A stretch of 46,592 nucleotides of DNA from Rhodoferax sp. OV413 (lineage in GTDB: Bacteria > Pseudomonadota > Gammaproteobacteria > Burkholderiales > Burkholderiaceae_C), in NCBI GenBank assembly GCA_945861785.1, contig CAMAWD010000047.1, positions 1 through 46,592 of the forward strand, read 5' to 3'. Under the pieces are notes generated by a model. That model searched no databases, was not told where the DNA came from, and saw only the letters and a program-made list of their open reading frames with translations. Below are positions 21,453-32,016 of the stretch, one piece after another. Each line of letters starts with the position of its first letter. The first letter of the stretch is position 1. Position numbers and translations under genes: made by a program.

Positions 21453-24400
21453 TCAGGCGCCGTGCTGGCGGTCCTGCAACCACCGGATCAGGTCATCGAC
21501 CGGCATCGGCTTGGCGATCAGGTAGCCTTGCACGCTGCCACAACCCATGTCGCGCATCATGGCCAGTTCGGCATCCGTCTCGACACCTTCGGCAACAGTG
21601 CTGAGCGAGAGCTTCTGGGCCATGGCCATGCTGCTTTCCAGGATGGCACGGGCCGCCGGATCCTGGCCGCCACGGTTCACAAAACTCCGGTCGAGCTTCA
21701 TTTCAGTGAACGGGATGCGCCCGAGTTGTTCGAACGATGAATAGCCGATTCCGAAGTCGTCGATCGACAAGCCGAATCCCTTGAGTCGCAAACGCGTGAG
21801 CACATCGAGTGCGATGGCGACGTCCTTGGTGACGCCGGTCTCGGTGACCTCCAGGATGATGTCGGCAGGCCGCAAACCAACGGCTTCGGCCGAACGCAAC
21901 ATCAGGTCGGGCAGGCTCAGGTCATCGAGCCACAGGGCCGACAGGTTGACCGACACCGTCAACCCGAACCCGGCCGCGTGCAGCCTTGCGCCATCCTCCA
22001 GGGCGCGGGCCAGCAACACCCCGGACAACTCGCCGATCAGACCGGCATTTTCGGCCATCACGATGAAGAGGTCAGGCGGCACCATGCTGCCGTCCGCCTG
22101 CCGCCAACGCGCCAGGGCCTCCACGCCTTCCGGCGCCAGCGTCAGCGCATTCACCTTGGGCTGCAGCCAGACCGAAAATTCGTTCCGTGCGATGCCGGCG
22201 CGGATCGCCTCGGGGCTCAGGGCTGCGCCATGGCGCGCCAGCCGCCGGTCAACCGGCAGGCTGGAAGACAGCTGCAACAACTCGCGCATCGCGTGTGGCG
22301 TGGCCGGCTTCTGGATCTGCCCCAACACGCTCAGCCCCTGCAGGGCGGCCAGTTTGCTGACTGTGTTCAGGATCTGGCGGTCTGCACCGCTCATCAGGAT
22401 CAGGCCACCCCGGAATCCACTCTGGCCGAATCGCCGGATCATCTCGACGCCGTCCATCTCGGGCATGTTCAGGTCGAAAACGACCACGCCAAACTGCTCG
22501 GCGCGGCGGTTCATCAGCATGATCGCCTCGATGCCGTTGCGGGCCGTGAACACCTCCCCCACACCGATGGCGGCCAGCATCTGTTTCATCTGCATCAGAA
22601 CCACCGGGTCATCGTCCACCACAAGTACGGATGCCACCAGGGTATTGCCCGCCGGTTCTGGTTCGAGCGGTGCGGGCGCCGAGACCGCGTCGCCGTCGTC
22701 CAGCAAGCTGGCCGCCGAGCGCACGCGCTCCATCGCGCGGCGCAGCTGTTCGATCCAGCTGGCCGGGTTCAGGGCCGGCGTGGCGCGCGCGGCATCCTCC
22801 AGCTTTTGGGCCAGGTCGGCGTATTGCAGTGCCCCGACGGTTCGCGCTGCCGAACGCTGCCTGTGCATCTCGCGAACCAGTGCGGCCGGGGATCCATCGT
22901 GGTCCGACAAGGCATCCAGGCCCGCCGTGGTGGACTCCAGAAAGGTGACCAGCAGCGCACTCGCCTGCGTGGTGCTGACACGCCCGAGCACCCGGTAAAG
23001 GTGGTCCAGATCAAGCACCTCGGCGCCGGCATCCTGCAGTCGCCTTGCCGGCTTGGGAGCTGGCGCCAGGGTGCCCGCACGAAGCGGGCCGAGCCAGCGC
23101 TGCAGCATTGCCGCCAAACCATCGAGCGAGATCGGCTTGGCCAGCACATCGTCGATTCCCGCAGCCAGGCAGCCAGCCCGCTCCTCGCCGATCACCGCGG
23201 CGCTCTGCGCGATGATCGGGACCCGCTCGCCGCCCGGTGCTTCCTGGCTTCGGATGGCGCGGGCCAAGTCGAATCCGTCCATGACCGGCATGTCCAGGTC
23301 GGTCAGGACGAGGTCAAAGCGGCGGCCCTTCCAACTGGCCAGCGCGGCTGCGCCATCCTCGACCACCAGGGCATCGCAGTCCAGACTGGCCAACTGCAGC
23401 TTGAGCACCGCCTGGTTGGGCCCATGGTCCTCCGCAACCAGCACCATCGGACGGGTGGCGAAAAGCGGGCCCTGGCGCAACTGCAGCCGCGCTGGCGACG
23501 CCGCCGCGGTCGCCCGTGCGCCGGCATGCGCCTGCACCAGGTCGACCCAGAACGTGCTGCCCTCGTCGGGCCATGATTCGTAACCGATGGCGCCACCCAT
23601 CGCATCCACCAAGCGCTTGGTAATCACCAGGCCGATACCCGTGCCTTCGACAACACCGCGTTCGGCGCCAAGTCGATCGAAGGCCGAGAAGATGCGGCCC
23701 GCGCGCTCCGGGGAAATGCCGAAACCAGTGTCGCGGACGTCGACCCGGACCATCGCTTCGCCGGTGGCACTGGTGGCCGGGCGACGCAAGCTCCTGACAC
23801 GCACGGTGCCGTCGGGCCGGTTGTACTTGATGGCATTGGACAGAAGGTTGATGATGACCTGGCGCAGGCGGACCGCATCGGCCAGCACCATGGCGTTGCG
23901 CGCATCACCGCCGGAATACACGATCCGGATGCCCTGCTTGGCCGCGAGGGGCGCCACCAGGGACAGGCTTTCGTTGATCACCGCGTCAAGCGACACCCGG
24001 GCCATGGACAGCTCCAGGTGCCCGGCCTCCACCCGTCCCAGATCGATCAGGTCGTCCACCAGCGACAACAAGTGCTGACCCGCCCGCTCGATCTCGCCCG
24101 CGTTGTCGCTGGCCGACTGCGGCACGTTCGCATCCGAACGCAACAGTTGGGAAAACCCGAGGATGGCATTCAGCGGCGTGCGCAGCTCATGGCTCACGCT
24201 GGCCAGAAACGCGCTCTTGGCCCGGTTCGCCCGTTCAGACTCTTCCTTGGCCAGCAGCAGGGCGCTTTCGGCCTGCTTGCGGTCGGTGATGTCGACGCCG
24301 AACACATACACGCTGGCACCCAGGGGATCGGTCTTGACACCCGGCACGTGGGTGACTTGCAGGTCCACCCGGCTGCGCGTGGCAGTGGCAGGATAGGTCT

Positions 24401-26126
24401 GCGTGGACACCGCCGGCTCGCCGCGCCGGGCGCGCTCCATGTCCGGCAGGTTGTCGCGGTAACGTGCATCACCCAGCACGTCACGCATGTGCGCCCCCAC
24501 GATGCTGCCCACGGTGCGGCCCATCAACCGGGCCAGCCGCTCGTTCACGTAGGCATAGACGCAATCCTTGTCGACCTCTGCCACATACCCGGGAAACGCG
24601 TCCATCAAGGCGCGTTGCGCCATGTCGCTGTCGCGCAGGGCGCGCAGGGCCTGCTCTTCGCGGGTGATGTCGCGAAAGCTCCAGACGCGCGTCGGGCCCA
24701 GGCCATTCTTCATGGGGGCACTGCGGCGCAACAGGACGCGCCCGTCGCGCAACACCACCCGGTCCTCGTGCGGTATGTCCATCCCCAGGATGGCATTGAT
24801 CCGCTGGACCTCCTCATCAGGATTCACAAACAGCTTGCGTGCCGCCGCAATCACATCCTCGCGCCGTGTGCCAGCCGCCGATTCCGCGGGAATTTCCCAC
24901 ATCTCGAAAAATCGGTCGTTGGCGAACAGCAGGTGGCCATCCGGGTCGCTCGCGTCATACGCGAACATGCCGTCGTTCGTGGCATTGAAAGTGCGCCGGA
25001 GGTTTTCCAGGCTGGTCGCCAGGGCGACACGTGTTGCGTCCTGTTCAGTGATGTCCCGCGTGACGGCGATCACACCGCGCAGACCCGATTGCGGCATCAC
25101 GAATGGCGTCAAGGTGGTCTCCAGGAACCTGGGGCCGGCCCCTTGCAAATTGAGCAGCCCCCGCAGTACCTTGGGCTGCTGCGTTGCAATACAGTTGCGC
25201 GCCTCCGCCGTACGCTCTTCGCTCATCAGTTCGGGCAGGACTTGCTCGGCTGTGCGCCCGATGACCTGGGCGCGGGGGTGCCCGAATTGCCGACACCACG
25301 CATCGTTGACCATCAGGCAGGTGCCGTCCTGGTCGATCATGCTGATTACGTCGTTGACCGAATTGACCACGAACTCGGCCTGGCGCAATGCGTCCTGGGT
25401 GCTGCCGATCATGGCCAGCGCATGCTGGGCGGCAATACGTTCGGTGACGTCCTGCACCGTACCCAGCACCCGTACGGCCTTGCCCGTAGCGTCGAACTCC
25501 ACCTCGTCGACACCACGGATCTCGCAGACACTGCCGTCTGGCCGGCAAACCCGGTAATGGCAGTCGTACTTGGCCTCGCCCCGCAGGGCCGCATCCCATA
25601 GTGCCTGCTGGCGCGCACGGTCGTCCGGGTGCACACCAGCGTGAAACAGCGCAGCGGTCGGGGCCACGCTTTGTGGCTCCAGGCCCCACAGGCGGAAGTG
25701 CTCGTCCGACCACTGCAGCGAGCCCGTCACCGGATCCCAGTCGCAACTGCCCAGCCGCGCCAGCCGCTCGGCGCGTCCCAGTTGTTCGTGGCTGCGCTGC
25801 AGGGCTGCGAGCCGCTGGGCGTCGGCGGCCCGCAATGCCACATTGCCACGCACTGCGCGGTGGGCGCGCACGGCCACTATGCCCATGAAGACCAAAAACA
25901 TCAGCAGCGCCAGACCCTGGGCCATGCTGACCTGGCTCCCATGGGTGAACAGGCGCGCGGTCAGGACGACGACCAGGACCAGCGCCAGTGCCAGCGCCAG
26001 TGCCAGTGACCCCGAAATGGCGACCGGCCAGGTGGCCGCATGCTGGCGCGCCTGCTCCTGGCGCATCAGCGCATCTGTGGCGGCGCCCAGTTCCAGGGCA
26101 GATGGCTCAGTGGTGTTCCGGGTCAC
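21453..26126 (-). CDS. Multi-PAS hybrid sensor histidine kinase with C-terminal EAL phosphodiesterase
   Basis: This 1,557-residue membrane sensor starts at GTG 26126, with AAGGCG 8-9 nt upstream. Two membrane segments lie at about 33-60 (an Ala-Leu run) and 68-92. Four PAS domains follow (about 105-625). HisKA has phosphoacceptor H646 in SHELRTP, and HATPase has the G-boxes DTGFGIS and GTGIGL. REC1 carries D943 (LTDLDMP). An Hpt-like segment has H1088 in [13 protein letters not shown], lacking the usual Lys two positions later. REC2 has its Asp near 1217 ([10 protein letters not shown]). An EAL domain ends the protein, with [35 protein letters not shown] and QGY all present, so c-di-GMP hydrolysis is likely. 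There is no GGDEF domain. It lies 52 bp after the alpha-E gene on the same strand, so co-transcription is plausible. Confidence 0.93.
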   Translation of the reverse strand: MTRNTTEPSALELGAATDALMRQEQARQHAATWPVAISGSLALALALALVLVVVLTARLFTHGSQVSMAQGLALLMFLVFMGIVAVRAHRAVRGNVALRAADAQRLAALQRSHEQLGRAERLARLGSCDWDPVTGSLQWSDEHFRLWGLEPQSVAPTAALFHAGVHPDDRARQQALWDAALRGEAKYDCHYRVCRPDGSVCEIRGVDEVEFDATGKAVRVLGTVQDVTERIAAQHALAMIGSTQDALRQAEFVVNSVNDVISMIDQDGTCLMVNDAWCRQFGHPRAQVIGRTAEQVLPELMSEERTAEARNCIATQQPKVLRGLLNLQGAGPRFLETTLTPFVMPQSGLRGVIAVTRDITEQDATRVALATSLENLRRTFNATNDGMFAYDASDPDGHLLFANDRFFEMWEIPAESAAGTRREDVIAAARKLFVNPDEEVQRINAILGMDIPHEDRVVLRDGRVLLRRSAPMKNGLGPTRVWSFRDITREEQALRALRDSDMAQRALMDAFPGYVAEVDKDCVYAYVNERLARLMGRTVGSIVGAHMRDVLGDARYRDNLPDMERARRGEPAVSTQTYPATATRSRVDLQVTHVPGVKTDPLGASVYVFGVDITDRKQAESALLLAKEESERANRAKSAFLASVSHELRTPLNAILGFSQLLRSDANVPQSASDNAGEIERAGQHLLSLVDDLIDLGRVEAGHLELSMARVSLDAVINESLSLVAPLAAKQGIRIVYSGGDARNAMVLADAVRLRQVIINLLSNAIKYNRPDGTVRVRSLRRPATSATGEAMVRVDVRDTGFGISPERAGRIFSAFDRLGAERGVVEGTGIGLVITKRLVDAMGGAIGYESWPDEGSTFWVDLVQAHAGARATAAASPARLQLRQGPLFATRPMVLVAEDHGPNQAVLKLQLASLDCDALVVEDGAAALASWKGRRFDLVLTDLDMPVMDGFDLARAIRSQEAPGGERVPIIAQSAAVIGEERAGCLAAGIDDVLAKPISLDGLAAMLQRWLGPLRAGTLAPAPKPARRLQDAGAEVLDLDHLYRVLGRVSTTQASALLVTFLESTTAGLDALSDHDGSPAALVREMHRQRSAARTVGALQYADLAQKLEDAARATPALNPASWIEQLRRAMERVRSAASLLDDGDAVSAPAPLEPEPAGNTLVASVLVVDDDPVVLMQMKQMLAAIGVGEVFTARNGIEAIMLMNRRAEQFGVVVFDLNMPEMDGVEMIRRFGQSGFRGGLILMSGADRQILNTVSKLAALQGLSVLGQIQKPATPHAMRELLQLSSSLPVDRRLARHGAALSPEAIRAGIARNEFSVWLQPKVNALTLAPEGVEALARWRQADGSMVPPDLFIVMAENAGLIGELSGVLLARALEDGARLHAAGFGLTVSVNLSALWLDDLSLPDLMLRSAEAVGLRPADIILEVTETGVTKDVAIALDVLTRLRLKGFGLSIDDFGIGYSSFEQLGRIPFTEMKLDRSFVNRGGQDPAARAILESSMAMAQKLSLSTVAEGVETDAELAMMRDMGCGSVQGYLIAKPMPVDDLIRWLQDRQHGA

Positions 26127-26178
26127 GGTACATGCGCCTTGTTTGTCTGCCGCAGCCCCACAAACAGCAACAACGGCG

Positions 26179-27138
26179 TCAGGCCGTCGACGGAACGAGA
26201 AAGTCCTGGCTGATGTGCATGCCCAGATCGTTCACGCGGTCGAGGAACTGGGTCAGGTAGGCATGCAAGCCGGTGGCCAGGATCTCGTCGATGCGCCCGT
26301 ATTTCAGTTCCGAACGCAGCTTGCCAGCGCGGCGCTGGGTCTCGCTGTTCGGGTCGCTCGCCACCATCGCCAGGTTGCCCACGACCTCGTTCAGACTGGC
26401 ATGCAGCGATCGCGGCATGTCCGGGCGCAGGATCAGCAGCTCGGCCACCCGCTCGGGTTTGATCACGTCGCGGTACACCTTGCGGTAGATCTCGAAACCG
26501 GACACGCTGCGCAGGATTGCGCTCCAATGGTAGAAGTCGTACTCTTGGTCCTTCTCGCTGGCGGTGCCGAAGAAGTCGCTCTCGACTGCGTGGAATTTCA
26601 CGTCCACCAGGCGCGCCGTGTTGTCAGCGCGCTCCAGGAAAGTCCCCAGGCGCATGAAATAAAGGGCTTCGTCCATCAGCATGGTGCCCACCGTCACCCC
26701 GCGTGACAGGTGCGAGCGGAACTTCACCCATTCGAAAAACTGGCCGGGGTCGCGCTCGAATTCGCCGGCCTTGATCATGCGCCGCACTTCCAGCCAGGTC
26801 TGGTTCTGCGTCTCCCAGACCTCGGTGGTCAGGGTACCCCGGACGGCCCGCGCATTCTCGCGCGCCGCCCCCAGGCACGATACGATGCTGGACGGGTTGG
26901 TCTCGTCCTTGACCATGAAGTCCATCACATCCCTGGCACGAATATCACCATAACGCTTGGTGTAATTGGGCAGCAGTTCGCTGATGCTGATCAGGCCTTG
27001 CCAGCCGACCAGGGCAACGGCTTCGGACTGGGGCAGCAAGGAGGTCTGGTAGTTGACGTCCAGCATGCGGGCGGTGTTCTCGGCGCGTTCGGTGTAGCGG
27101 GACATCCAGAACAGGTGGTCGGCAGTACGGCTCAGCAT
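26179..27138 (-). CDS. Alpha-E domain protein (DUF403)
   Basis: The protein has 319 residues, the usual family length. I chose ATG 27138 because GAGGAGCG lies just upstream and the product begins [20 protein letters not shown], the standard family N-terminus; the frame is open further upstream (to 27252), but that part overlaps the preceding gene. The alpha-helical family is of unknown biochemical role. It is nearly always encoded with, or fused to, the circularly permuted ATP-grasp protein, and is thought to act as its partner in peptide ligation or modification (known from comparative genomics). Here it starts 31 bp after the ATP-grasp gene. A paralogue is fused to the ATP-grasp protein at 38803-41382. 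Confidence 0.93.
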   Translation of the reverse strand: MLSRTADHLFWMSRYTERAENTARMLDVNYQTSLLPQSEAVALVGWQGLISISELLPNYTKRYGDIRARDVMDFMVKDETNPSSIVSCLGAARENARAVRGTLTTEVWETQNQTWLEVRRMIKAGEFERDPGQFFEWVKFRSHLSRGVTVGTMLMDEALYFMRLGTFLERADNTARLVDVKFHAVESDFFGTASEKDQEYDFYHWSAILRSVSGFEIYRKVYRDVIKPERVAELLILRPDMPRSLHASLNEVVGNLAMVASDPNSETQRRAGKLRSELKYGRIDEILATGLHAYLTQFLDRVNDLGMHISQDFLVPSTA

Positions 27139-27169
27139 GCGCGCTCCTCGGGGATTCGATTGCAGTTGT

Positions 27170-28627
27170 TCATACTTCCAGCACCCAGGTGTCCTTGGTG
27201 CCGCCACCCTGGGACGAGTTGACCACCAGAGAGCCATCCTTGAGGGCGACACGTGTCAAGCCGCCGGGCACCATCTGCACTGTCTTGCCACTGAGCACGT
27301 AGGGCCGCAGGTCGATGTGCCGGGGCGCAATGCCGCTCTCCACAAAGGTCGGGCAACTCGACAGGCTCAGTGTGGGCTGCGCGATGTAACCACCCGGGTT
27401 GGCGCGCACGGCGTGACCAAACTCCTCGATCTCTGCCTTGGTGGCGGCCGGCCCCACCAGCATGCCGTAACCGCCGGCACCATGCACCTCTTTGACCACG
27501 AGGTGCTTCAGGTTGGCGAGGGTGTAGGCCAGGTCCTCGGGGTTGCGGCACATGTAGGTGGGCACGTTGTTGAGTATGGGCTTTTCGCCGAGGTAGAACT
27601 CGATCATCTTGGGCACGTAGGGATAGATCGACTTGTCGTCCGCCACGCCGGTGCCCACCGCATTGCAGATGGTGACGTGGCCGGCGCAATACGCGTCGAG
27701 CAGCCCGGCGCAGCCCAGGGTGGAATCGGCGCGGAACACCTGCGGGTCGAGGAAGTCATCGTCCACGCGCCGGTAGATCACGTCGACCCGCTTCGGGCCC
27801 CGCGTGGTGCGCATGTAGATGAACCGGTCGCGGGCGAACAGGTCCTGCCCCTCCACCAGTTCGACGCCCATCTGCTGGGCCAGGAAGGCATGTTCGAAAT
27901 AGGCACTGTTGTGCATGCCGGGGGTCAGCACAACCACCGTCGGTTCGGCGGTGGTGGCGGGGCTCGACGCACGCAGGGTTTCGAGCAGCAAGTCGGGGTA
28001 ATGCGCGACCGGTGCCACGCGGTGCGCGCTGAACAGCTCCGGAAACAGCCGCATCATCATCTTGCGGTCTTCGAGCATGTAACTCACCCCGCTGGGCACA
28101 CGCAGGTTGTCCTCGAGAACATAGTATTCACCCTCGCCCTTGGCGTTCGGGGCACGCACGATGTCGACGCCCGAAATATGCGAATACACATCCCCTGGCA
28201 GGTTGACGCCGACCATCTCGGGCCGAAACTGCGCGTTCTTGAGCACCTGCTCGGCGGGGATCAGGCCGGCCTTGAGGATCTCCTGGCCGTGGTACACGTC
28301 ATGGATGAAGCGGTTGAGGGCCTGCACCCGCTGCACCAGGCCTTTCTCCAGGCGGGACCACTCTGCAGCCGGAATGATGCGGGGGATGAGGTCGAAGGGG
28401 ATGAGGCGTTCGGTGCCGGCACCGTCTTCGTCCTTCGAACCGTAGACCGCAAAGGTGATGCCTACGCGCCGGAAGATGAGCTCGGCTTCTTCACGGCGCT
28501 TGGCCATCATGTCGCCAGGCTGGCGGGCCAGCCATTCGTCGTAGATCTTGTAGTGCTCCCGGATCTGCTTGCCGCCGGAGAAGAACTCGTAGGGCATCAC
28601 CGTGTACATCTCGTCGAATTTGTGCAT
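27170..28627 (-). CDS. Circularly permuted ATP-grasp protein (type 2)
   Basis: The 485-residue protein starts at ATG 28627, preceded by a strong AGGAGA site 9 nt upstream. Family signatures are clear: EDNLRVPSGVSYMLE, TPGMHNSAYFEHAFLA, RRVDDDFLDP, DSTLG, the ATP-contact stretch VVKEVHGAGGYGM, and the C-terminal GGLTRVA and SSQGGGTKDTW. The Gly-rich loop and Lys are intact, so it is probably an active ATP-dependent carboxylate-amine ligase. Substrate and product are unknown. It is the first gene of a likely operon with alpha-E and then the PAS kinase/EAL gene. No transglutaminase lies next to it, unlike the second set at 35177-42381. Confidence 0.93.
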   Translation of the reverse strand: MHKFDEMYTVMPYEFFSGGKQIREHYKIYDEWLARQPGDMMAKRREEAELIFRRVGITFAVYGSKDEDGAGTERLIPFDLIPRIIPAAEWSRLEKGLVQRVQALNRFIHDVYHGQEILKAGLIPAEQVLKNAQFRPEMVGVNLPGDVYSHISGVDIVRAPNAKGEGEYYVLEDNLRVPSGVSYMLEDRKMMMRLFPELFSAHRVAPVAHYPDLLLETLRASSPATTAEPTVVVLTPGMHNSAYFEHAFLAQQMGVELVEGQDLFARDRFIYMRTTRGPKRVDVIYRRVDDDFLDPQVFRADSTLGCAGLLDAYCAGHVTICNAVGTGVADDKSIYPYVPKMIEFYLGEKPILNNVPTYMCRNPEDLAYTLANLKHLVVKEVHGAGGYGMLVGPAATKAEIEEFGHAVRANPGGYIAQPTLSLSSCPTFVESGIAPRHIDLRPYVLSGKTVQMVPGGLTRVALKDGSLVVNSSQGGGTKDTWVLEV

Positions 28628-28712
28628 GAACTAATTTCTCCTGGCAACAGCTTAGCAAGTTTCAAACCAAACCAGGTTGCGCGGCGTCACAAAGTCGCAA
28701 CGTCACGCCCCA

Positions 28713-31157
28713 TCAGGGTGCGATGTGGTGCCAATACCGCAAGCCCTCCAGCCGCTGGCAACGCACCACCATGGGATCTGCCGAGTACCAGGTCGCCGCC
28801 CCACAATGGGGCGAATCGAGCACCGCAATGTTCCGCTCACGGTAGCGCGCCATGGGCGCTTCGGCCGGGTGCCCGAACCGGTTGCGGTAGCCGGACTGGA
28901 CCAGCACCATGCGCGGCGCCACTGCGTCCAGGAATTCCGCGCTGCTCGAAGTCTTGCTGCCATGGTGCGGCGCCAGCAACACGTCCGCCCGCACAGGTGC
29001 TGCGTCGGCCACCAGGCGCGCCTCTTGCGGGCGCTCGATGTCGCCCACCAGCAGCGCGACCCGTGCCGGCTTGTCCGGGCCGCCGGACAGGCCGGCGATA
29101 CGCAACACGCAGGACAGCGCATTGGGCCGGGCCGGCGCCAGGTAGCTGGCTGGCAGCGGATGCAGGATCGTGAATTCGACGCCGTCCCAGTTCCAGCTCT
29201 GGCCGGCCACGCAGCGCTGCACCGGCCGCAGGGCTTGCAAGGCATGGTCGTCCTCCACCGAACTGAGCAGGCCCGCCGACGGGTGCATGCCCAGCACCGC
29301 CACCGCGCCCCCGACATGGTCGTTGTCGCGGTGGCTCAGCACGACGGTGTCCAGGCGCAGGTCCAGTGCCCGCAACAGCGGTACCAGCACCCGGTGGCCG
29401 GCGTCGCTTTCGCGCGAAAACCGCGGCCCGGCGTCATACAGCAGCGCATGTCGGGCAGTCTGGACCAACACGGCGTTGCCCTGTCCGATGTCGGCTGCCA
29501 GCAGACTGAACTCTCCTGGAGCCGGTCGGGGTGCCTGCCACAACAGCACCGGAAGCAGCAGCGGAAGCCCGGCCAGCCGCACCGACCACGGGGCACGCAG
29601 CACCAGCAACAAACCGCCGAGCACGCCTGCGGCGCCGGCCCAAAGCGGTGCCTGCGCGATCGACACCGTTGCCCATGGCCACTGCGCCAGCCACTGCAAG
29701 CAGGCCCCGAGGATCTCGATGCACCAGGCCGCCGCCATCCAGGCCGCAGGCGCCAGCACGCCGAGCATGGCGAGGGGCGTCACCACCAGGGTCACCCAGG
29801 GAATGGCAAGCAGATTGGCAACCAGACCCACTACCGACACCTGACCGAACAGCAACAGCGTCAGCGGCGTCAGGGCCACGGTGACCACACTCTGTTCGCG
29901 CAAAAGCGCGCGCACACGCCGCAAGGCGCCAGTGCCCGTTTGGGCCGCGTCAGCCGGCCCGGCCGCGAACAACACGCCCACAGCCACGAAACTGAGCCAG
30001 AACCCCGTCTGTGTCAGCGCCCAGGGGTCGATGGCAACCACGGCCGCACACACCAGCAACCACACCATGGGCCATGGCCACTGGCGCGCGGACAGCCGCA
30101 GCAGGCCGACGGTGGCCAGCATCCAGACCGTGCGCTGGGACGGAATACCCCAGCCGCTGAACACTGCATAACAGAAGGCCAGCAGCATGCCACCCACCAG
30201 CGCCGCGTGGGGCGCTGGCACACGCAGGCACAACCATGACGAACGCCGCCACAGCGCGCCCACCAGGGCCGCCGCAAGCCAGGCGAACATCGTGACATGC
30301 AAGCCGGAAATGCTCATGAGATGCGCCACGCCGGTGGCACGGAAGACATCCCAGTCGGCGCGGTCGATGGCGTTCTGGTCGCCCACGACCAGCGCGGCGA
30401 TGAGGCCGGCCGCCCGGCGTTCGCCCACGCGCAGCAGGATCCGGTCACGCACAAGCTGGCGGGCCAGTTCCACCGGATGGCGGCCGGTCTGACCCAGCCG
30501 TTCGGCCGGCACGTCGGAGGAACTGGCGCGCACATAGCCCGCGGCCTGCAGGCCCTGTTCCCACATCCAGAGCTCGTAATCGAATCCGTGCGGATTGCTG
30601 TTGCCGTGGGGCGCCTTGAGCCGCACCGTCATCTGCCAGCGCTCGCCAGCGGCCAAGGCCACAGGCTGGCGCTGCAAGTCGAGCGATGCGCCATCGGCGG
30701 CGGGGCCCGGATTGCCGGTGTACCAGCCCAGGGACAAGCCACGTGGCAGTTGCACCGGCTGGCCATCGAGGAATGCGGCTTCGACCGACAGGCGAAAGCG
30801 TACGCCCGCCTCGCTCCATTGGGGCATGGCGGCAATGACTCCGGTGACGCGGATGTCACGGCCCTCCAGCGCCGGGGCAAGCGCCTGTGACTGGTACGCT
30901 GCCGCGCGAACGCCGGTCAGGGCAAATGCCATGGCCGCGCTGGCCAGCATGACGAGGACAAAACGGCCAGCGTATCCGCCTGGCCGGCGGACCCACCACG
31001 CAAGCGCGCCCGCTCCGAGTGCGAGCAGCAGGGCATACAGCTGCCAGCCCCACAACGCGGACTGCAGCATCTGGCAGGCGCTGCCCAAGAGCAGACCGGA
31101 CAACCCGGCTGGGAGCCAGCGGGCCAGAGTCTCATGGTGTGCATGCGGGCTGTGCAT
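28713..31157 (-). CDS. comEC: ComEC/Rec2 competence DNA-uptake channel
   Basis: The 814-residue inner-membrane protein would carry single-stranded DNA into the cytoplasm during transformation. It has hydrophobic N-terminal helices with a DUF4131-like soluble segment (about 90-200). The competence core follows, with ATGVAHLMSISGLHV and many membrane helices (about 230-520). The C-terminal metallo-beta-lactamase-like domain carries SHRDNDHVGG and LAPHHGSKTS. Length agrees with proteobacterial ComEC. ATG 31157 is the furthest plausible start, with only a weak ribosome-binding site; an out-of-frame ATG lies 8 nt upstream. It ends 85 bp before the ATP-grasp gene on the same strand. No other competence gene is present. 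Confidence 0.94.
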   Translation of the reverse strand: MHSPHAHHETLARWLPAGLSGLLLGSACQMLQSALWGWQLYALLLALGAGALAWWVRRPGGYAGRFVLVMLASAAMAFALTGVRAAAYQSQALAPALEGRDIRVTGVIAAMPQWSEAGVRFRLSVEAAFLDGQPVQLPRGLSLGWYTGNPGPAADGASLDLQRQPVALAAGERWQMTVRLKAPHGNSNPHGFDYELWMWEQGLQAAGYVRASSSDVPAERLGQTGRHPVELARQLVRDRILLRVGERRAAGLIAALVVGDQNAIDRADWDVFRATGVAHLMSISGLHVTMFAWLAAALVGALWRRSSWLCLRVPAPHAALVGGMLLAFCYAVFSGWGIPSQRTVWMLATVGLLRLSARQWPWPMVWLLVCAAVVAIDPWALTQTGFWLSFVAVGVLFAAGPADAAQTGTGALRRVRALLREQSVVTVALTPLTLLLFGQVSVVGLVANLLAIPWVTLVVTPLAMLGVLAPAAWMAAAWCIEILGACLQWLAQWPWATVSIAQAPLWAGAAGVLGGLLLVLRAPWSVRLAGLPLLLPVLLWQAPRPAPGEFSLLAADIGQGNAVLVQTARHALLYDAGPRFSRESDAGHRVLVPLLRALDLRLDTVVLSHRDNDHVGGAVAVLGMHPSAGLLSSVEDDHALQALRPVQRCVAGQSWNWDGVEFTILHPLPASYLAPARPNALSCVLRIAGLSGGPDKPARVALLVGDIERPQEARLVADAAPVRADVLLAPHHGSKTSSSAEFLDAVAPRMVLVQSGYRNRFGHPAEAPMARYRERNIAVLDSPHCGAATWYSADPMVVRCQRLEGLRYWHHIAP

Positions 31158-31212
31158 GGGCCCATGCTACGCGGGTCGGATCGTCGGCTGCAGGCGTGCT
31201 TCCGGGTTTCCG

Positions 31213-31965
31213 TCAAATGGCAATCTCGCCCAGCCGTTGCCGCCACAGGTTCCAGGACCGACCGATCTGGCCGTCATTCGCGGCAGCGGCCAGCTGCGCC
31301 TCCTGCTCGGTCAGGTAGTTGACCGGGCCCATGGCCATGGCCTGGATCTGCAACCTGGCATTGGTTTCGGCATAGATTGCCCGGTACACCACCTGCTCGA
31401 TCGAGCCGCCAACGACGGTGGAGCCATGGCCACGCATCAGCACGCACGTCTGCGGGCCCAGGGCCTGCGCCAGCGCCACGCCCAGTGCCGGATTGCGAAT
31501 CAGCATGTCGGTGTCGCCGCCGGTGTCGCGGATCTCGAACTGTGCCGACCCGCTGCCCAGGAACCCCGCCATGTGGAAGATCGGACGCAGACGGTGCCCG
31601 GTGACGCCGAAGGGAATGACGCCGGCAGAATGGCTGTGCACCACGGCCACCACATCCGGACGGGCGCGGTAGATCTCGCTGTGGATGAAGCGCTCCAGGT
31701 AGGGCCGCTCGACGGTCTCGGACACCGCATTGCCATCCAGGTCGTAACAGACGATGTCGGAGCGCACCACCAGCCCGGGCGCCCGGTTGCACGACAGCAG
31801 GAACACGCCCGGCGCGCTGTCGTGGCGCACACTGGCATGGCCCAGGCCATCAACAATACCCTGGTCATACAGGATGCGGTTGGCGATAACGAGTGTTTCG
31901 ACGAGGGTGGGGTTGGGGGTGGCGACGGGCATGGCCACAGGGTAGCTGGAAAAAAGCCCGGGCAT
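31213..31965 (-). CDS. Class II aldolase/adducin-family protein
   Basis: The 250-residue product has the class II aldolase fold signatures. HSEIYRARPDVVAVVHSHS supplies a zinc-binding His pair, and RGHGSTVVGGS supplies the third His, so a metal-dependent aldolase, epimerase or related decarboxylase is likely. The substrate cannot be told from sequence. Start choice is uncertain: ATG 31965 follows GAGAGC, whereas a GTG at 32010 would extend the product by 15 residues to within 6 bp of mcrC. It follows the McrBC-like pair on the same strand, but nothing suggests a shared function. Confidence 0.85.
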   Translation of the reverse strand: MPGLFSSYPVAMPVATPNPTLVETLVIANRILYDQGIVDGLGHASVRHDSAPGVFLLSCNRAPGLVVRSDIVCYDLDGNAVSETVERPYLERFIHSEIYRARPDVVAVVHSHSAGVIPFGVTGHRLRPIFHMAGFLGSGSAQFEIRDTGGDTDMLIRNPALGVALAQALGPQTCVLMRGHGSTVVGGSIEQVVYRAIYAETNARLQIQAMAMGPVNYLTEQEAQLAAAANDGQIGRSWNLWRQRLGEIAI

Positions 31966-32016
31966 GCTCTCGTTTTCCCGAATGAGGGAACGCATTCTTC
32001 GCCAGACCACCGGGGA

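Noticed and set aside
27139-27252. Upstream extension of the alpha-E gene to 27252
   Set aside because: The added 38 residues overlap the end of the ATP-grasp gene, do not resemble the family, and the ATG at 27138 has a good ribosome-binding site.
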